The notes below the pieces were generated by a model. That model saw only the letters and a program-made list of their open reading frames with translations, did no database searches and was not told the DNA's origin. Source: JBHELB01 sp041859045 (GTDB lineage Bacteria > Hydrogenedentota > Hydrogenedentia > Hydrogenedentales > SLHB01). Taken from it: a stretch of 53,790 bases of DNA. Numbering within the stretch: the first letter of the stretch is position 1; each line of letters opens with the position of its first letter. The DNA is taken from positions 1-53,790 of the forward strand of contig JBHELB010000044.1 in the NCBI GenBank assembly GCA_041859045.1, written 5' to 3'. This document shows positions 1 to 7,442 of the stretch, one piece after another. Position numbers and translations under genes: made by a program.

Positions 1-28
1 ACGTCAAAATCTTACTCGGGCTGTACAT
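1..28 (-). CDS. IS4-family transposase, N-terminal 9 residues only
   Basis: The minus strand starts with ATG at 26-28 and reads MYSPSKILT, matching MYDPDKIVT at the start of the transposase at 29935-31023. A strong ribosome binding site (GGAGGAAAAGACC before the ATG) is present. A longer upstream reading possible in the other copy is closed by stops here (MNRGRTWSDSV then stop), which shows that this ATG is the real start in both elements. The remaining coding sequence is outside the window. Confidence 0.75.
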
Positions 29-140
29 GGTCTTTTCCTCCGGGTGGACCCTGTTTCGTCAACTTGAGCCCATTTTAGACGGAGTCAGACCATGTACGCC
101 CTCTATTCATGCACCCCTCACAAAACTGGGGATCGTTGAG
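1..140 (-). mobile_element. IS4-family insertion sequence, terminal fragment cut by the window edge
   Basis: These bases are a diverged relative of the transposase-start end of the complete IS at 29914-31134. The terminal sequence CAAAACTGGGGATCGTTGAG at 121-140 differs by one base from the outer end of that element (31115-31134), and the region between it and the transposase start aligns along its whole length. The rest of the element lies off the left edge. The nine bases after the end (141-149) would be the target-site duplication, but the partner copy is not visible. The two copies differ at many positions, so they are related elements rather than recent duplicates. Confidence 0.85.
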
Positions 141-157
141 AAATGCGCACGGCGAAT

Positions 158-187
158 TTGACATAGCCCCTCCGCACGTGCTACCTT
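158..187 (+). promoter_or_regulatory. Putative sigma-70 promoter for tRNA-Glu
   Basis: TTGACA at 158-163, an 18-base spacer, then TACCTT at 182-187. It starts 18 bases after the IS end and lies about 60 bases upstream of the tRNA. The -35 is perfect and the -10 is only moderate. Confidence 0.45.
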
Positions 188-246
188 TCGCACCGCTTGA
201 CGGGCCTTCTCCCTGCGGGTTTGACCTGCGGGTTCCTGTCTTCGGC

Positions 247-324
247 GTCCCCATCGTCTAGCCTGGCCTAGGACACCGCCCTTTCACGGCGGCGACAGGG
301 GTTCGAATCCCCTTGGGGACGCCA
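247..324 (+). tRNA. tRNA-Glu (anticodon UUC)
   Basis: The acceptor stem GTCCCCA (247-253) pairs with TGGGGAC (314-320), followed by discriminator G and an encoded CCA at 322-324. The anticodon stem CCGCC/GGCGG encloses the loop CTTTCAC, giving anticodon TTC, and the T arm carries GGTTCGAATCC. Length is 78 nt with CCA. It would decode GAA/GAG. The gene stands alone, convergent with the release-factor-like gene ten bases downstream. Confidence 0.97.
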
Positions 325-333
325 ATATTTTTC

Positions 334-705
334 TTACTCGGCCGTTTCGGCCTCTCCGCTGGCTTTCCCTCTCCGCTTTCTCCGCGCCTTCTGCTTGCGG
401 ATTTTCGCCTGCCGAAGCGCCTCGGGGCTACCCTTCCCCAACTGTCGCGCTTCAAGCAACTCGCACAGCCTGCGCCGGGCGTAAAACCGGTTCAACGCCT
501 GCGAGCGCGCCCGCTGCATCTTCACCTCAAGCGATGTTGGGGTGTGCCGAAGAAACACGCAGGTAGCGCTCCGATTCACGTGCTGTCCCCCGGGACCGCC
601 CGACGTGATGAAGCGCTCCTCTAAATCCTCCTCGCGCAGACCGCATGCCTGCATGCGCGCGGCGAGTTCCGCCTCTTTGGCCGGTGTCACTCCGAATCGT
701 GACAT
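334..705 (-). CDS. Release-factor-like peptidyl-tRNA hydrolase (GGQ domain, ArfB/RF-like)
   Basis: A 123-residue protein made of little more than the class I release factor catalytic domain: the GGQ motif appears in SGGPGGQHVNR near residue 36, and the C-terminus is a Lys/Arg-rich tail (KIRKQKARRKRRGK). There is no codon-recognition domain. In ArfB/ICT1-type proteins this architecture hydrolyses peptidyl-tRNA on stalled ribosomes, with the basic tail placed in the empty mRNA channel. Function here is inferred from that architecture. The start codon lies three bases beyond the stop of the Nif3-like gene, so the two are co-transcribed and probably translationally coupled. It is shorter than ArfB (about 140 residues) and much shorter than PrfH. 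Confidence 0.85.
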   Translation of the reverse strand: MSRFGVTPAKEAELAARMQACGLREEDLEERFITSGGPGGQHVNRSATCVFLRHTPTSLEVKMQRARSQALNRFYARRRLCELLEARQLGKGSPEALRQAKIRKQKARRKRRGKASGEAETAE

Positions 706-708
706 AGG

Positions 709-1509
709 CTAAGGAATTCGCACGGTCCAGGTGCGGGGGTGTTCGGCAAAGTACTGGAACGAAACCGCTGGAAACGTCTCGGCGAGATGGCTGCAGAGGC
801 TTTCCATCCCCCACATTTCGCTTGTACCGTGTTCCACCGTGACGATCGCCGCGCCCATCTCGGCCAAGCGCTCGCGCACAGCCCAGTAACAGGCGCCGTC
901 GTAACAGACCAACATCACATCCGCGCCCGACTCCACCATCTCTTTGTCTGGACCAATGCACCCCACTCCGAGCGCCACCTTAGTGATTGTTCGTTCCGGA
1001 TCGCCCATGACCTGCACACTGTCCTCGCCCAGCGGCGCGATCCGTTTCAGGACATATTCCGCGAACGCGCGCAACGTCTTCGGCTCGACTTCGTAGAGCC
1101 CGTGGTAGTTCCACACGCTCCCCTCGGCTACCCGCCGCGTTAGTCCTAATCCGCGCGCCCACGAGTCACGGATGCCCAGTTCGGGCCAGTTATCCCACGA
1201 GTCATGCGCGCGAAGAATCACCAGACCGGTCTTGTCCAGATACGCCTGCTTGGCAATGCCCGGCTCGAGCGTGCGCCAATGCAGTTCGCCCACACTATGA
1301 TCCCAAAAGGTCGGCTCATGCACGACAAGCAATTCACAGCCCGCCTCGTGCGCCGCCTGGATGTTCGAAAGGGAAGGAAACCAGCAGACTCCGACTTTGC
1401 TCAGGGCGCGTCCTGGATCGCCTGCCTTAATCCCGTCAACCGTGTGCGCACGATCCACCCACGGGCTTTTGGAAATGAGGTATTCATGAATATCCAGCGG
1501 TGTGACCAT
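709..1509 (-). CDS. Nif3-like (DUF34) dinuclear metal centre protein
   Basis: A 266-residue protein of the NIF3/DUF34 family. Family metal-ligand motifs are visible: VVHEPTFW near residue 60 and VEHGTSEMWGME near the C-terminus, the latter being the characteristic H-x-x-x-E pair. The family binds two metal ions and forms ring-like hexamers; its biochemical role is debated, with proposals from metal insertion to damage control. The start at 1509 is chosen because AAGGAG at 1521-1526 sits about 11 bases upstream; a longer frame to 1590 lacks such a site. It is the first gene of a two-gene unit with the GGQ protein. Confidence 0.85.
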   Translation of the reverse strand: MVTPLDIHEYLISKSPWVDRAHTVDGIKAGDPGRALSKVGVCWFPSLSNIQAAHEAGCELLVVHEPTFWDHSVGELHWRTLEPGIAKQAYLDKTGLVILRAHDSWDNWPELGIRDSWARGLGLTRRVAEGSVWNYHGLYEVEPKTLRAFAEYVLKRIAPLGEDSVQVMGDPERTITKVALGVGCIGPDKEMVESGADVMLVCYDGACYWAVRERLAEMGAAIVTVEHGTSEMWGMESLCSHLAETFPAVSFQYFAEHPRTWTVRIP

Positions 1510-1581
1510 CGAAATATTCTCCTTCTGAAGCCCAACTCTAGCGGAGAGAACGCAGTCACTCAAGTCGGTCGACTGTCGGGC

Positions 1582-1620
1582 CAAAAACAAAACGCCGCCC
1601 TACGGGATTCCGCAGGGCGG
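1582..1620 (-). terminator. Rho-independent terminator of the small sigma-28 gene
   Basis: On the minus strand a hairpin with stem CCGCCCT/AGGGCGG (1614-1620 and 1595-1601) and a 12-base loop is followed by the T-rich run GTTTTGTTTTTGG. It lies about 30 bases after the stop of the small gene at 1653-1847 and separates it from the Nif3-like gene. Confidence 0.75.
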
Positions 1621-1652
1621 ATGTATACGTCAATGGCCTCGGTACGCGCGGA

Positions 1653-1847
1653 CTACGCCGTCACATTCAGGTTTGCGCCCACCATGGGGTCCGCTGCAAG
1701 AACAGTCTGGATGAGCTGTATCACCTGCGTGCCGACGTTCTGCGTGCCGGCATTTCTGTCCGGCACTGACTGCGCACGGTACATTCCTTGTACCGGTGCA
1801 GCGGTGACTCCGGCCCCGACGCCGCTTGTCATGGCGACTGTCATCAT
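1653..1847 (-). CDS. Small YjfB-like putative motility-regulon protein (64 aa)
   Basis: A 64-residue protein (63 if the second ATG is used) with an excellent ribosome binding site, AAGGAGG at 1854-1860, six bases from the start. There is no signal peptide or membrane segment. The C-terminal half reads TQVIQLIQTVLAADPMVG and ends NLNVTA; the ending resembles the G-x-x-x-N-x-T-A close of the YjfB family (Pfam 'putative motility protein'). That assignment is weak on sequence alone, but a near-consensus flagellar sigma-28 promoter lies directly upstream (1902-1928) and a terminator follows, so it is a monocistronic gene probably expressed with late flagellar genes. The exact function of the family is unknown. 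Confidence 0.7.
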   Translation of the reverse strand: MMTVAMTSGVGAGVTAAPVQGMYRAQSVPDRNAGTQNVGTQVIQLIQTVLAADPMVGANLNVTA

Positions 1848-1869
1848 CGGGGACCTCCTTATCTGCCTT

Positions 1870-1889
1870 GGCGCTCCTCCGTGAGCGCC
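1870..1889 (-). promoter_or_regulatory. 5'-end stem-loop in the small-gene leader
   Basis: A perfect seven-base inverted repeat, GGCGCTC (1870-1876) and GAGCGCC (1883-1889), with a six-base loop. Given the -10 element at 1902-1909, it would form within the first bases of the transcript, just ahead of the Shine-Dalgarno sequence. Such 5' hairpins often stabilise short, abundant mRNAs; that role is inference. Confidence 0.55.
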
Positions 1890-1901
1890 TGCTCATTCAT
1901 T

Positions 1902-1928
1902 TTATCGGACACCCGGTCGGAAACTTTA
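1902..1928 (-). promoter_or_regulatory. Sigma-28 (FliA) promoter
   Basis: The minus strand reads TAAAGTTT (1928-1921), an 11-base spacer, then TCCGATAA (1909-1902). The enterobacterial FliA consensus is TAAAGTTT-N11-GCCGATAA, so 15 of 16 positions agree with exact spacing. It lies about 55 bases upstream of the start of the 64-residue protein. No other flagellar gene is in the window. Confidence 0.88.
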
Positions 1929-2016
1929 GTCACGATTCCCGGACTCGAAGCGCAGCGTAAATTATTTTCAAAAAAAGTGTTACGCGATGCCACAGCTGTA
2001 AAAGAAAACAATCGTA

Positions 2017-3294
2017 TTAAGGGGCTGTCCGGTCCGGAGACGGGGCCGAGTTGACCAATTTCAGTGTCTTCTCCATGAATATCTCGCCTGTATTCTCGCC
2101 CAAAGAGGTCGTCGTTATGTAGCGGTATCGGTCGAAACTATCGTAATCGACTCGGGTTAGGATGTATCCGAAGGCGTCATTCGTGAGTCCAAACAGGAAA
2201 TTATGTTCGCCCCTCATTTTGCGCTTCAGGTAATATCCAATATTGGGGAGGGCCTCGCCGGGGATCGTCAATATCTGCGCATTCCCCAACGTAACGAGAT
2301 TCACCTGTGTCGTCACTGTCCAGTCCTTTGAATAAGCCGGTCGAACCGCGACGTTTTCAAACATGGTCCGCATTAGCTTGGACTCGATCGGTAACTTCAA
2401 CATTGTAAAGTTGTTATGGAGGGAAGGAGCTTCTTGGGCAGGGACACTCGCCACTACCCGCAGCGCCTCGTCCGCGAGGCGTGTGCCGATGCGTTGGCAT
2501 TCCTCCCACGTCAAGCGCTCAGTGCCGTTCGGGCCGCGGTTATCCGCGGTTATCATCCCCCCCTGCGCTCCATTCATGAAAATGGCGGTCCCCCCGCCCT
2601 TTTCCTCGATCCGTCCATAGAGTGGTCCGCAGAGATCGGGAGAAAGGATGCCCTGAGAATCGCCTATGATTTCGGGATGGATCGCGTAGTTGACCAAGGT
2701 AGCCAGCGCCGTTCCGTTGGGGCGTACAAACTGGATCACGCCAACGCGCGGATCGTAAAGGTCTTCGGCGTAGTAGTTGAACGCGATCTTCCCCTCCGCC
2801 TTGTCTACTGCGATCTTGACCCCAACAGGTTCAAGGCGCTCATTGGCCTCGTTGATAGCTTCCGCCATCTGTCGACACACCCGCTCCAGATAGCCCAAAT
2901 CCGCATCCGTCTTCTTGGGATCGTCCGCGCTCGGGAACCCATAGGTGTCAGGGGCGCTGTGGGTATGTGTTGCCCCGATGAGAATGTTCTGCGGCGGAAT
3001 CCCGGGTATGAGGGCACGTACTTTGTCTCCCAGGGGGGCAGGGAAACCAAGGAAATCGCCGCTTGCGATGGCGACTTTCGTTCGAGCACTCGCGAGCACC
3101 AGGGCACGCACCGTAAGTTCGCCCTGCTTGGTGTGTGCGGGTTGGGAGGCTCCCACGCCGCCACTCACGGGGAGTAGCGGATTTGGGGTAACGATCCGCG
3201 TGGCGGCTGCCGCTAGAAATTCCGCACAAGAAACAGAAGGAAACAATAAGAAACAAGAAGGAAACACGAGAAACAGCAAAACGATACGCGCCAT
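2017..3294 (-). CDS. Secreted neutral/alkaline ceramidase-like hydrolase
   Basis: A 425-residue protein with an N-terminal hydrophobic signal peptide (about residues 1-23, probable cleavage near VSCA|EF). It belongs to the neutral/alkaline non-lysosomal ceramidase N-domain family: GATHTHSAPDTYG near residue 110 carries the zinc-binding histidines, followed by NYAIHPE and FMNGAQGG. True neutral ceramidases are about 650-700 residues with a C-terminal immunoglobulin-like domain, absent here. Short single-domain homologues are common in environmental bacteria and their substrates are mostly unknown, so amide hydrolysis of ceramide should not be assumed. It probably acts in the periplasm or outside the cell and appears to be a single-gene unit. 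Confidence 0.8.
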   Translation of the reverse strand: MARIVLLFLVFPSCFLLFPSVSCAEFLAAAATRIVTPNPLLPVSGGVGASQPAHTKQGELTVRALVLASARTKVAIASGDFLGFPAPLGDKVRALIPGIPPQNILIGATHTHSAPDTYGFPSADDPKKTDADLGYLERVCRQMAEAINEANERLEPVGVKIAVDKAEGKIAFNYYAEDLYDPRVGVIQFVRPNGTALATLVNYAIHPEIIGDSQGILSPDLCGPLYGRIEEKGGGTAIFMNGAQGGMITADNRGPNGTERLTWEECQRIGTRLADEALRVVASVPAQEAPSLHNNFTMLKLPIESKLMRTMFENVAVRPAYSKDWTVTTQVNLVTLGNAQILTIPGEALPNIGYYLKRKMRGEHNFLFGLTNDAFGYILTRVDYDSFDRYRYITTTSLGENTGEIFMEKTLKLVNSAPSPDRTAP

Positions 3295-3363
3295 CGTCCG
3301 TCTCCGCGTCTGCTCGCCCTTAAGACGAGTGTTCTACTGCGCCCAAAGTCCTCGCTCGCCTTG

Positions 3364-5847
3364 CTAGCGTCTCGTCAATTTGTCCTTCAATAGCGAAAGC
3401 TGGTCCTTGAGCAACGTATTGGTCAGTGGTCCCTGAGCCCCGGCATCTGCTGTGGGCTGGGAAGTCTTGTCTCTGAACTTGGACCTCTCTCGCCCGTCGC
3501 CACGCTCTCGGGAAGGTCGACTTCTCTCTCGACGAGGGGGATGTGGAGTCGACTCAGTTGACCCTGGGACGCGACGGGGACGTTCCGAGCGCTCGGTTTC
3601 CTGCTGCATAGGTGCAGGCCCAGCGCTCTGCTCCATGTCGGCCCCGGGACCGCTCCTGCGTCGTGAGGGCTGCTGAGAAGGCGGCATTAACGCCTTCATC
3701 GACAGAGAGATACGCGGTGCAGCCCTATCTACTTTAATCACCTTAACCTTTACCACGTCACCGACCTTAACCAATTCCCGCGGGTCCTGTACAAAGCGAT
3801 TTGCCAACTCGGAGAGGTGGACCAAGCCGTCCTGGCGGACGCCAATATCCACAAACGCGCCAAAATCGGTGACGTTGGTCACCGTACCCTCCAATTCCAT
3901 GCCCTCTTCGAGTTGGTCGACCCGCTCTACCCCTTGAGTTACGCGAGGCGGAGTAAACGCGCCGCGCGGATCGCGCCAAGGAGTCATCAGCTCCCGGCGC
4001 ACCACCTCAAGGGCCAACGGCCCACCTAACGCTTCGGCAAGCGCCGAGAATTCCGGCGAAAGCAGTACCGCCTCATTTCCAAACAGTTCCGCAATGGAGG
4101 TTCCTTTACTCAGCGTAAATTCCTCCAGAACGGAATACGCCTCGGGGTGAATCCGTGTGGCGTCCAGGGGATTTTCGCCACCCGTCACCTTCAAGAACCC
4201 GGCACACTGCTCGAACACCCTAGGGCCGACCCCATCGACGTCGAGCAATTGTTTCCGGGAGGAAAATGGGCCGTGCGCCGTGCGGTATGCGCAGATTTTT
4301 TCGGCGGTGGCGGGCAGGATACCGCTAACATAGCGGAACATTTCCTCTGGCGCGGCATTAAGATCGACGCCGACTTCGCTCACGCAGGAGACAAGCACAT
4401 TGTGCAAGCCCTCACGCAGCGCTCTTTGGGCCACATCGTGTTGGTACTGCCCGACGCCGATATGTCTCGGATCGATCTTCACCAACTCAGCGAGGGGATC
4501 CTGAAGACGCCGCGCTATGGCGACCGCGCTACGGCTCGCCGTGTCAAGGTCGGGAAATTCCTCCCGGGCAAGGCGTGAGGACGCGTAAGCCACTGCCCCG
4601 GATTCATTTACCAACGCGACATACGGGCGTGTATCCTCGGGAAAGGTCGACACCACCTCACGCGCCCAAGCGACGGTATCCCGTCCGCCGGAAGTGTTTG
4701 CGACGGCGAGCGCGCGCACCGCATTCTCCGCTATCAAACCCTGTAGAATCGCCTCCGGGGTGCTGGAGGTTTCCTCGGCGGCTTGTTTCGATAGTGTCGT
4801 TGCTGAGACCAGCGAACCGCGGGCATCCAAAACGACAGCGACACGAACCTCCTGTCCTGAGGCCAGGGGAACGAGTCCGATCACGGGAATAGGGCCGGCG
4901 GCGGGAGCCATTAGCAGGTTTCGCGTGTTTTCCCGGAAGACGCGGATCGCCTCGGCCTCCGCATTCTCTCTCAGGACACCGAGTACCTGTTCCTCGAGAA
5001 GCGGGCGCAGATGCCGAAGGTAGGCATCCTCGACAACAAGCCGAAGCTGCGCTTCGAACTCCGTACCAAGGGCCTTGATATACCGGGACGTCAACATTTC
5101 GAGCGCCGCTTGATCGTCGGTCTCCAGCGTCATGCGCAGGAAACCGTCCTTTACGCCGCGTAATACGGCCAGATACCGGTGAGAAGGAACTTTTCCTATC
5201 TCTTCCGAATAGGTGTAATACGTCTCGTATTTCGTCTTTTGGCCTTCGGCGTTCTTCGTGGGCACGGCGACTATCCGTCCCGTGCGGAGCATACCTTGGC
5301 GAAGCTCCGAGCGAAGCACCGGATCGACAGCGATGTTCTCGGCGAGTATCTGCCGCGCTCCTTCAAGCGCTTCCTCGGCAGACCCCACCGCCTTATCGCT
5401 ACGCACAAAAGGGGCGGCCAAGGCTTCTAGGGAGACCTCGGTCTGCTCCTGCGCCCAGAGCATATCCGCAAGTACGGCAAGGCCCTTGTCCCGCGCCACC
5501 ATCGCCTTCGTGCGACGTTTCTTGCGCAATGGCGCAAACAGCTCTTCCAGTTCGACCTTGTCCGTGCTTTCCTCGACGCGCGCGCGCAGTTCCTCATCGC
5601 ATTGCCCCTGTTCCGCCAGTGCCTTGAGCAGGGCGTTGCGCCGATCGGTGACGCCGATGAAATAGGTGTTTCGCTCCGCGATATGATCAAGTTGCTCAAT
5701 CGTGAGCGCATTGACGGCGTCTTTTCGGTAATGCGCAATGAACGCGGGGGAAGAACCTCCATCCAGTAGACGGATGGCGGAGGCCACATACGGAGGCGCG
5801 GCCGAGACCTCGGAGGCGATCAACTCGACAAATCGGTCTGAAATCAT
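3364..5847 (-). CDS. tex: Tex-family RNA-binding transcription accessory protein
   Basis: An 827-residue Tex/YhgF homologue. The N-terminus matches the family (AIRLLDGGSSPAFIAHYRK), followed by the YqgF-like RNase H fold, the helix-hairpin-helix region (LLDVDGVGPRVFEQCAGFLK) and a C-terminal S1 domain (TVTNVTDFGAFVDIG, about residue 655). Beyond S1 it has about 100 residues rich in Arg, Pro and Ser, a low-complexity tail longer than in most Tex proteins, ending in a short predicted helix. Tex binds nucleic acid and influences transcription and stress or virulence phenotypes; its exact activity is unsettled. The start at 5847 fits the family N-terminus and has GGGGAAGG close upstream; a frame extending to 5895 is less likely. 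Confidence 0.93.
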   Translation of the reverse strand: MISDRFVELIASEVSAAPPYVASAIRLLDGGSSPAFIAHYRKDAVNALTIEQLDHIAERNTYFIGVTDRRNALLKALAEQGQCDEELRARVEESTDKVELEELFAPLRKKRRTKAMVARDKGLAVLADMLWAQEQTEVSLEALAAPFVRSDKAVGSAEEALEGARQILAENIAVDPVLRSELRQGMLRTGRIVAVPTKNAEGQKTKYETYYTYSEEIGKVPSHRYLAVLRGVKDGFLRMTLETDDQAALEMLTSRYIKALGTEFEAQLRLVVEDAYLRHLRPLLEEQVLGVLRENAEAEAIRVFRENTRNLLMAPAAGPIPVIGLVPLASGQEVRVAVVLDARGSLVSATTLSKQAAEETSSTPEAILQGLIAENAVRALAVANTSGGRDTVAWAREVVSTFPEDTRPYVALVNESGAVAYASSRLAREEFPDLDTASRSAVAIARRLQDPLAELVKIDPRHIGVGQYQHDVAQRALREGLHNVLVSCVSEVGVDLNAAPEEMFRYVSGILPATAEKICAYRTAHGPFSSRKQLLDVDGVGPRVFEQCAGFLKVTGGENPLDATRIHPEAYSVLEEFTLSKGTSIAELFGNEAVLLSPEFSALAEALGGPLALEVVRRELMTPWRDPRGAFTPPRVTQGVERVDQLEEGMELEGTVTNVTDFGAFVDIGVRQDGLVHLSELANRFVQDPRELVKVGDVVKVKVIKVDRAAPRISLSMKALMPPSQQPSRRRSGPGADMEQSAGPAPMQQETERSERPRRVPGSTESTPHPPRRERSRPSRERGDGRERSKFRDKTSQPTADAGAQGPLTNTLLKDQLSLLKDKLTRR

Positions 5848-5986
5848 ACCTTCCCCACACAGTGTGCGCCAAAACAGACGCGGTTCCGAGTACAAAAAGC
5901 CAGTCTACCAGAAATCCGAAAGGGCAACAATCCGACCAGCGCACTCTCCTTGACGTCCACCGCTCTTGGGCGCTATCGTTAGGATC

Positions 5987-6406
5987 ATGAAGAGGTCAGA
6001 AGTCAACAGAAACGTCACCACGGCATTTGTAGTGGGCTGTGCGACGCTGCTTTATCTCCTGCCGGGGTGCGCCACTGCGCAACGTGCGGTGAGTGGCCTT
6101 ATTGGCGGCACAGCGCGCACCGTCAACACCGCCACAAAATCTCTGCTGCCCGTGGCGCGCGAGGCGGATGCGTATCGCGTGGCGCATGAGCAGGCAAAGG
6201 CGCAACGCAAAGCCCAGGAAGAAGCTGAACGCGAGCAAAAACGTTTGGTGAAACGCCTGACCGTGCGCCAGAACTACAGTGGCGCGAAGTCGGGGACACA
6301 AACCGGCGCCAACGCAAAACCGAAGAAACACGTTGTGATTGACGCGACGCCGGGCGAGCAGGAGGCGAAAGACCTCAAAGGCGGGTGGCGTCGCCAGAAG
6401 AATTAG
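5987..6406 (+). CDS. Small lipoprotein of unknown function
   Basis: A 139-residue protein not recognised by family. The N-terminus has a basic start (MKRSEVNRNV), a hydrophobic stretch and the lipobox LLPGC around residue 29, so it should be cleaved by signal peptidase II and lipid-anchored. A long Ala/Gln/Glu/Lys/Arg-rich helical segment follows (about residues 60-90), probably a coiled coil, and then a basic, glycine-rich tail. The start at 5987 is preceded by a weak TAGGA. It is divergent from tex and ends at a bidirectional terminator shared with trxA. Confidence 0.7.
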   Translation: MKRSEVNRNVTTAFVVGCATLLYLLPGCATAQRAVSGLIGGTARTVNTATKSLLPVAREADAYRVAHEQAKAQRKAQEEAEREQKRLVKRLTVRQNYSGAKSGTQTGANAKPKKHVVIDATPGEQEAKDLKGGWRRQKN

Positions 6407-6413
6407 AGTAGAA

Positions 6414-6454
6414 ACTCTGGCGCGGGACGGCTTCTACGCCTCTCGCGCCAGAGT
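6414..6454. terminator. Bidirectional terminator between the lipoprotein gene and trxA
   Basis: An 11-base perfect inverted repeat, ACTCTGGCGCG (6414-6424) and CGCGCCAGAGT (6444-6454), with a 19-base loop between convergent genes. The T content after each side is modest (GTTT on the plus strand, TTCT on the minus strand). Confidence 0.7.
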
Positions 6455-6468
6455 GTTTCCAACAGCGT

Positions 6469-6789
6469 CTACGCGCCAGCCGTCTGCAGCGCCTTGGTCA
6501 GTTCGGTCTTGGAAGTCACGCCCACAAAGCGACTTACGACCTCGCCATCCTTGAGGACGAGCAGCGTGGGAATGCTCGATACATCGAAACGCATGGCAAG
6601 CGACTGTTCGTTATCGACATTGACCTTGCCCACGCTCGCCTTGCCCGCGTACTCCTTGGCGAGTTCGTCGATTACCGGCCCCATCATGCGGCACGGGCCA
6701 CACCACTCCGCCCAGAAATCCACGAGCGTCACCCCATTCGCCGTAATCCCTTCAAAATTGGCGCCGGTCAGATCCTGCGCGTTGCTCAT
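6469..6789 (-). CDS. trxA: Thioredoxin
   Basis: A 106-residue classical thioredoxin, the normal length. The active-site motif is WAEWCGPC with the redox cysteines at residues 30 and 33, followed by the expected MMGPVIDELAKEY helix and the cis-proline segment SSIPTLLVLKDG. It is a cytoplasmic disulfide reductase that feeds ribonucleotide reductase, sulfur metabolism and protein repair. It has its own sigma-70 promoter (6882-6910) and a purine-rich AGGAGAAGGTGAG before the ATG. Confidence 0.97.
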   Translation of the reverse strand: MSNAQDLTGANFEGITANGVTLVDFWAEWCGPCRMMGPVIDELAKEYAGKASVGKVNVDNEQSLAMRFDVSSIPTLLVLKDGEVVSRFVGVTSKTELTKALQTAGA

Positions 6790-6881
6790 GTCTCACCTTC
6801 TCCTTTGCCTGTGTCTTGGGATGCAGTTTCCTGCCCCTGTCTCCAAATGCAACAACCGCCGGGTGTCCGGCGGCAAGGGGT

Positions 6882-6910
6882 ATTATAGCCAAGTTCAACG
6901 ATTCCGGCAA
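6882..6910 (-). promoter_or_regulatory. Sigma-70 promoter of trxA
   Basis: On the minus strand: TTGCCG (6910-6905), a 17-base spacer, then a perfect TATAAT (6887-6882), about 90 bases before the trxA start. Confidence 0.7.
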
Positions 6911-7049
6911 TAGGACGACAAGTTTTCGGTTCGGAGCGTCGCCATTTTCTTACCTTGAGACTGGCCGTAGAGTTTGAAACCGAGGTTGCATTTCATACGT
7001 CGGATTTGGATACTAGACAAAGTCCTGTAACAGAGAGAGTCTTCTATCA

Positions 7050-7442
7050 ATGAGAACCGTACCTTGCCCCTGCTATGGCGAAACGCTCGACCGTTTTGTC
7101 CGTCCCACAGTCTTGGCCGTGCTGGCGGAGGCTCCGGAAGGACTGCATGGCTACTTGATCTCTCAACGACTTGAGAAGGTGGCCCTTTTCAGCGGGAATC
7201 CTCCCGATCCCACGGGTTTGTATCGGGCGCTTAAGTCGATGGAAGAGGACGGGTATCTTACCTCCGAATGGGACGTTGAAGGGGGCGGCCCGGCAAGACG
7301 CATTTACCGCCTTACAGGCAGTGGGCGCGAATGCTTGGCGCACTGGGCGGCCACGCTGGAGTCCTACAGCAAGAATCTCGAGCAGACGTTGAAATTCATC
7401 AAGCAACAACTTGTGCCTCCCCCTAAGAAGCATCCCCGATGA
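7050..7442 (+). CDS. PadR-family transcriptional regulator with N-terminal CPC motif
   Basis: A 130-residue winged-helix regulator of the PadR family: GLHGYLISQRLE in the helix-turn-helix, then TGLYRALKSMEEDGYLTSEW and the wing ARRIYRLTGSGREC, with a C-terminal dimerisation helix. The N-terminus MRTVPCPCYG places cysteines at residues 6 and 8, plausible metal or thiol sensing ligands; this is inference. It heads a three-gene operon: its stop overlaps the start of the channel gene (ATGA at 7439-7442), so it probably regulates that operon and itself. The ligand is unknown. Confidence 0.85.
   Translation: MRTVPCPCYGETLDRFVRPTVLAVLAEAPEGLHGYLISQRLEKVALFSGNPPDPTGLYRALKSMEEDGYLTSEWDVEGGGPARRIYRLTGSGRECLAHWAATLESYSKNLEQTLKFIKQQLVPPPKKHPR

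Noticed and set aside
2416..3177. Long plus-strand frame opposite the ceramidase-like gene
   Set aside because: It is a shadow of the minus-strand gene, which has a signal peptide and family motifs. The plus frame shows no family motif.
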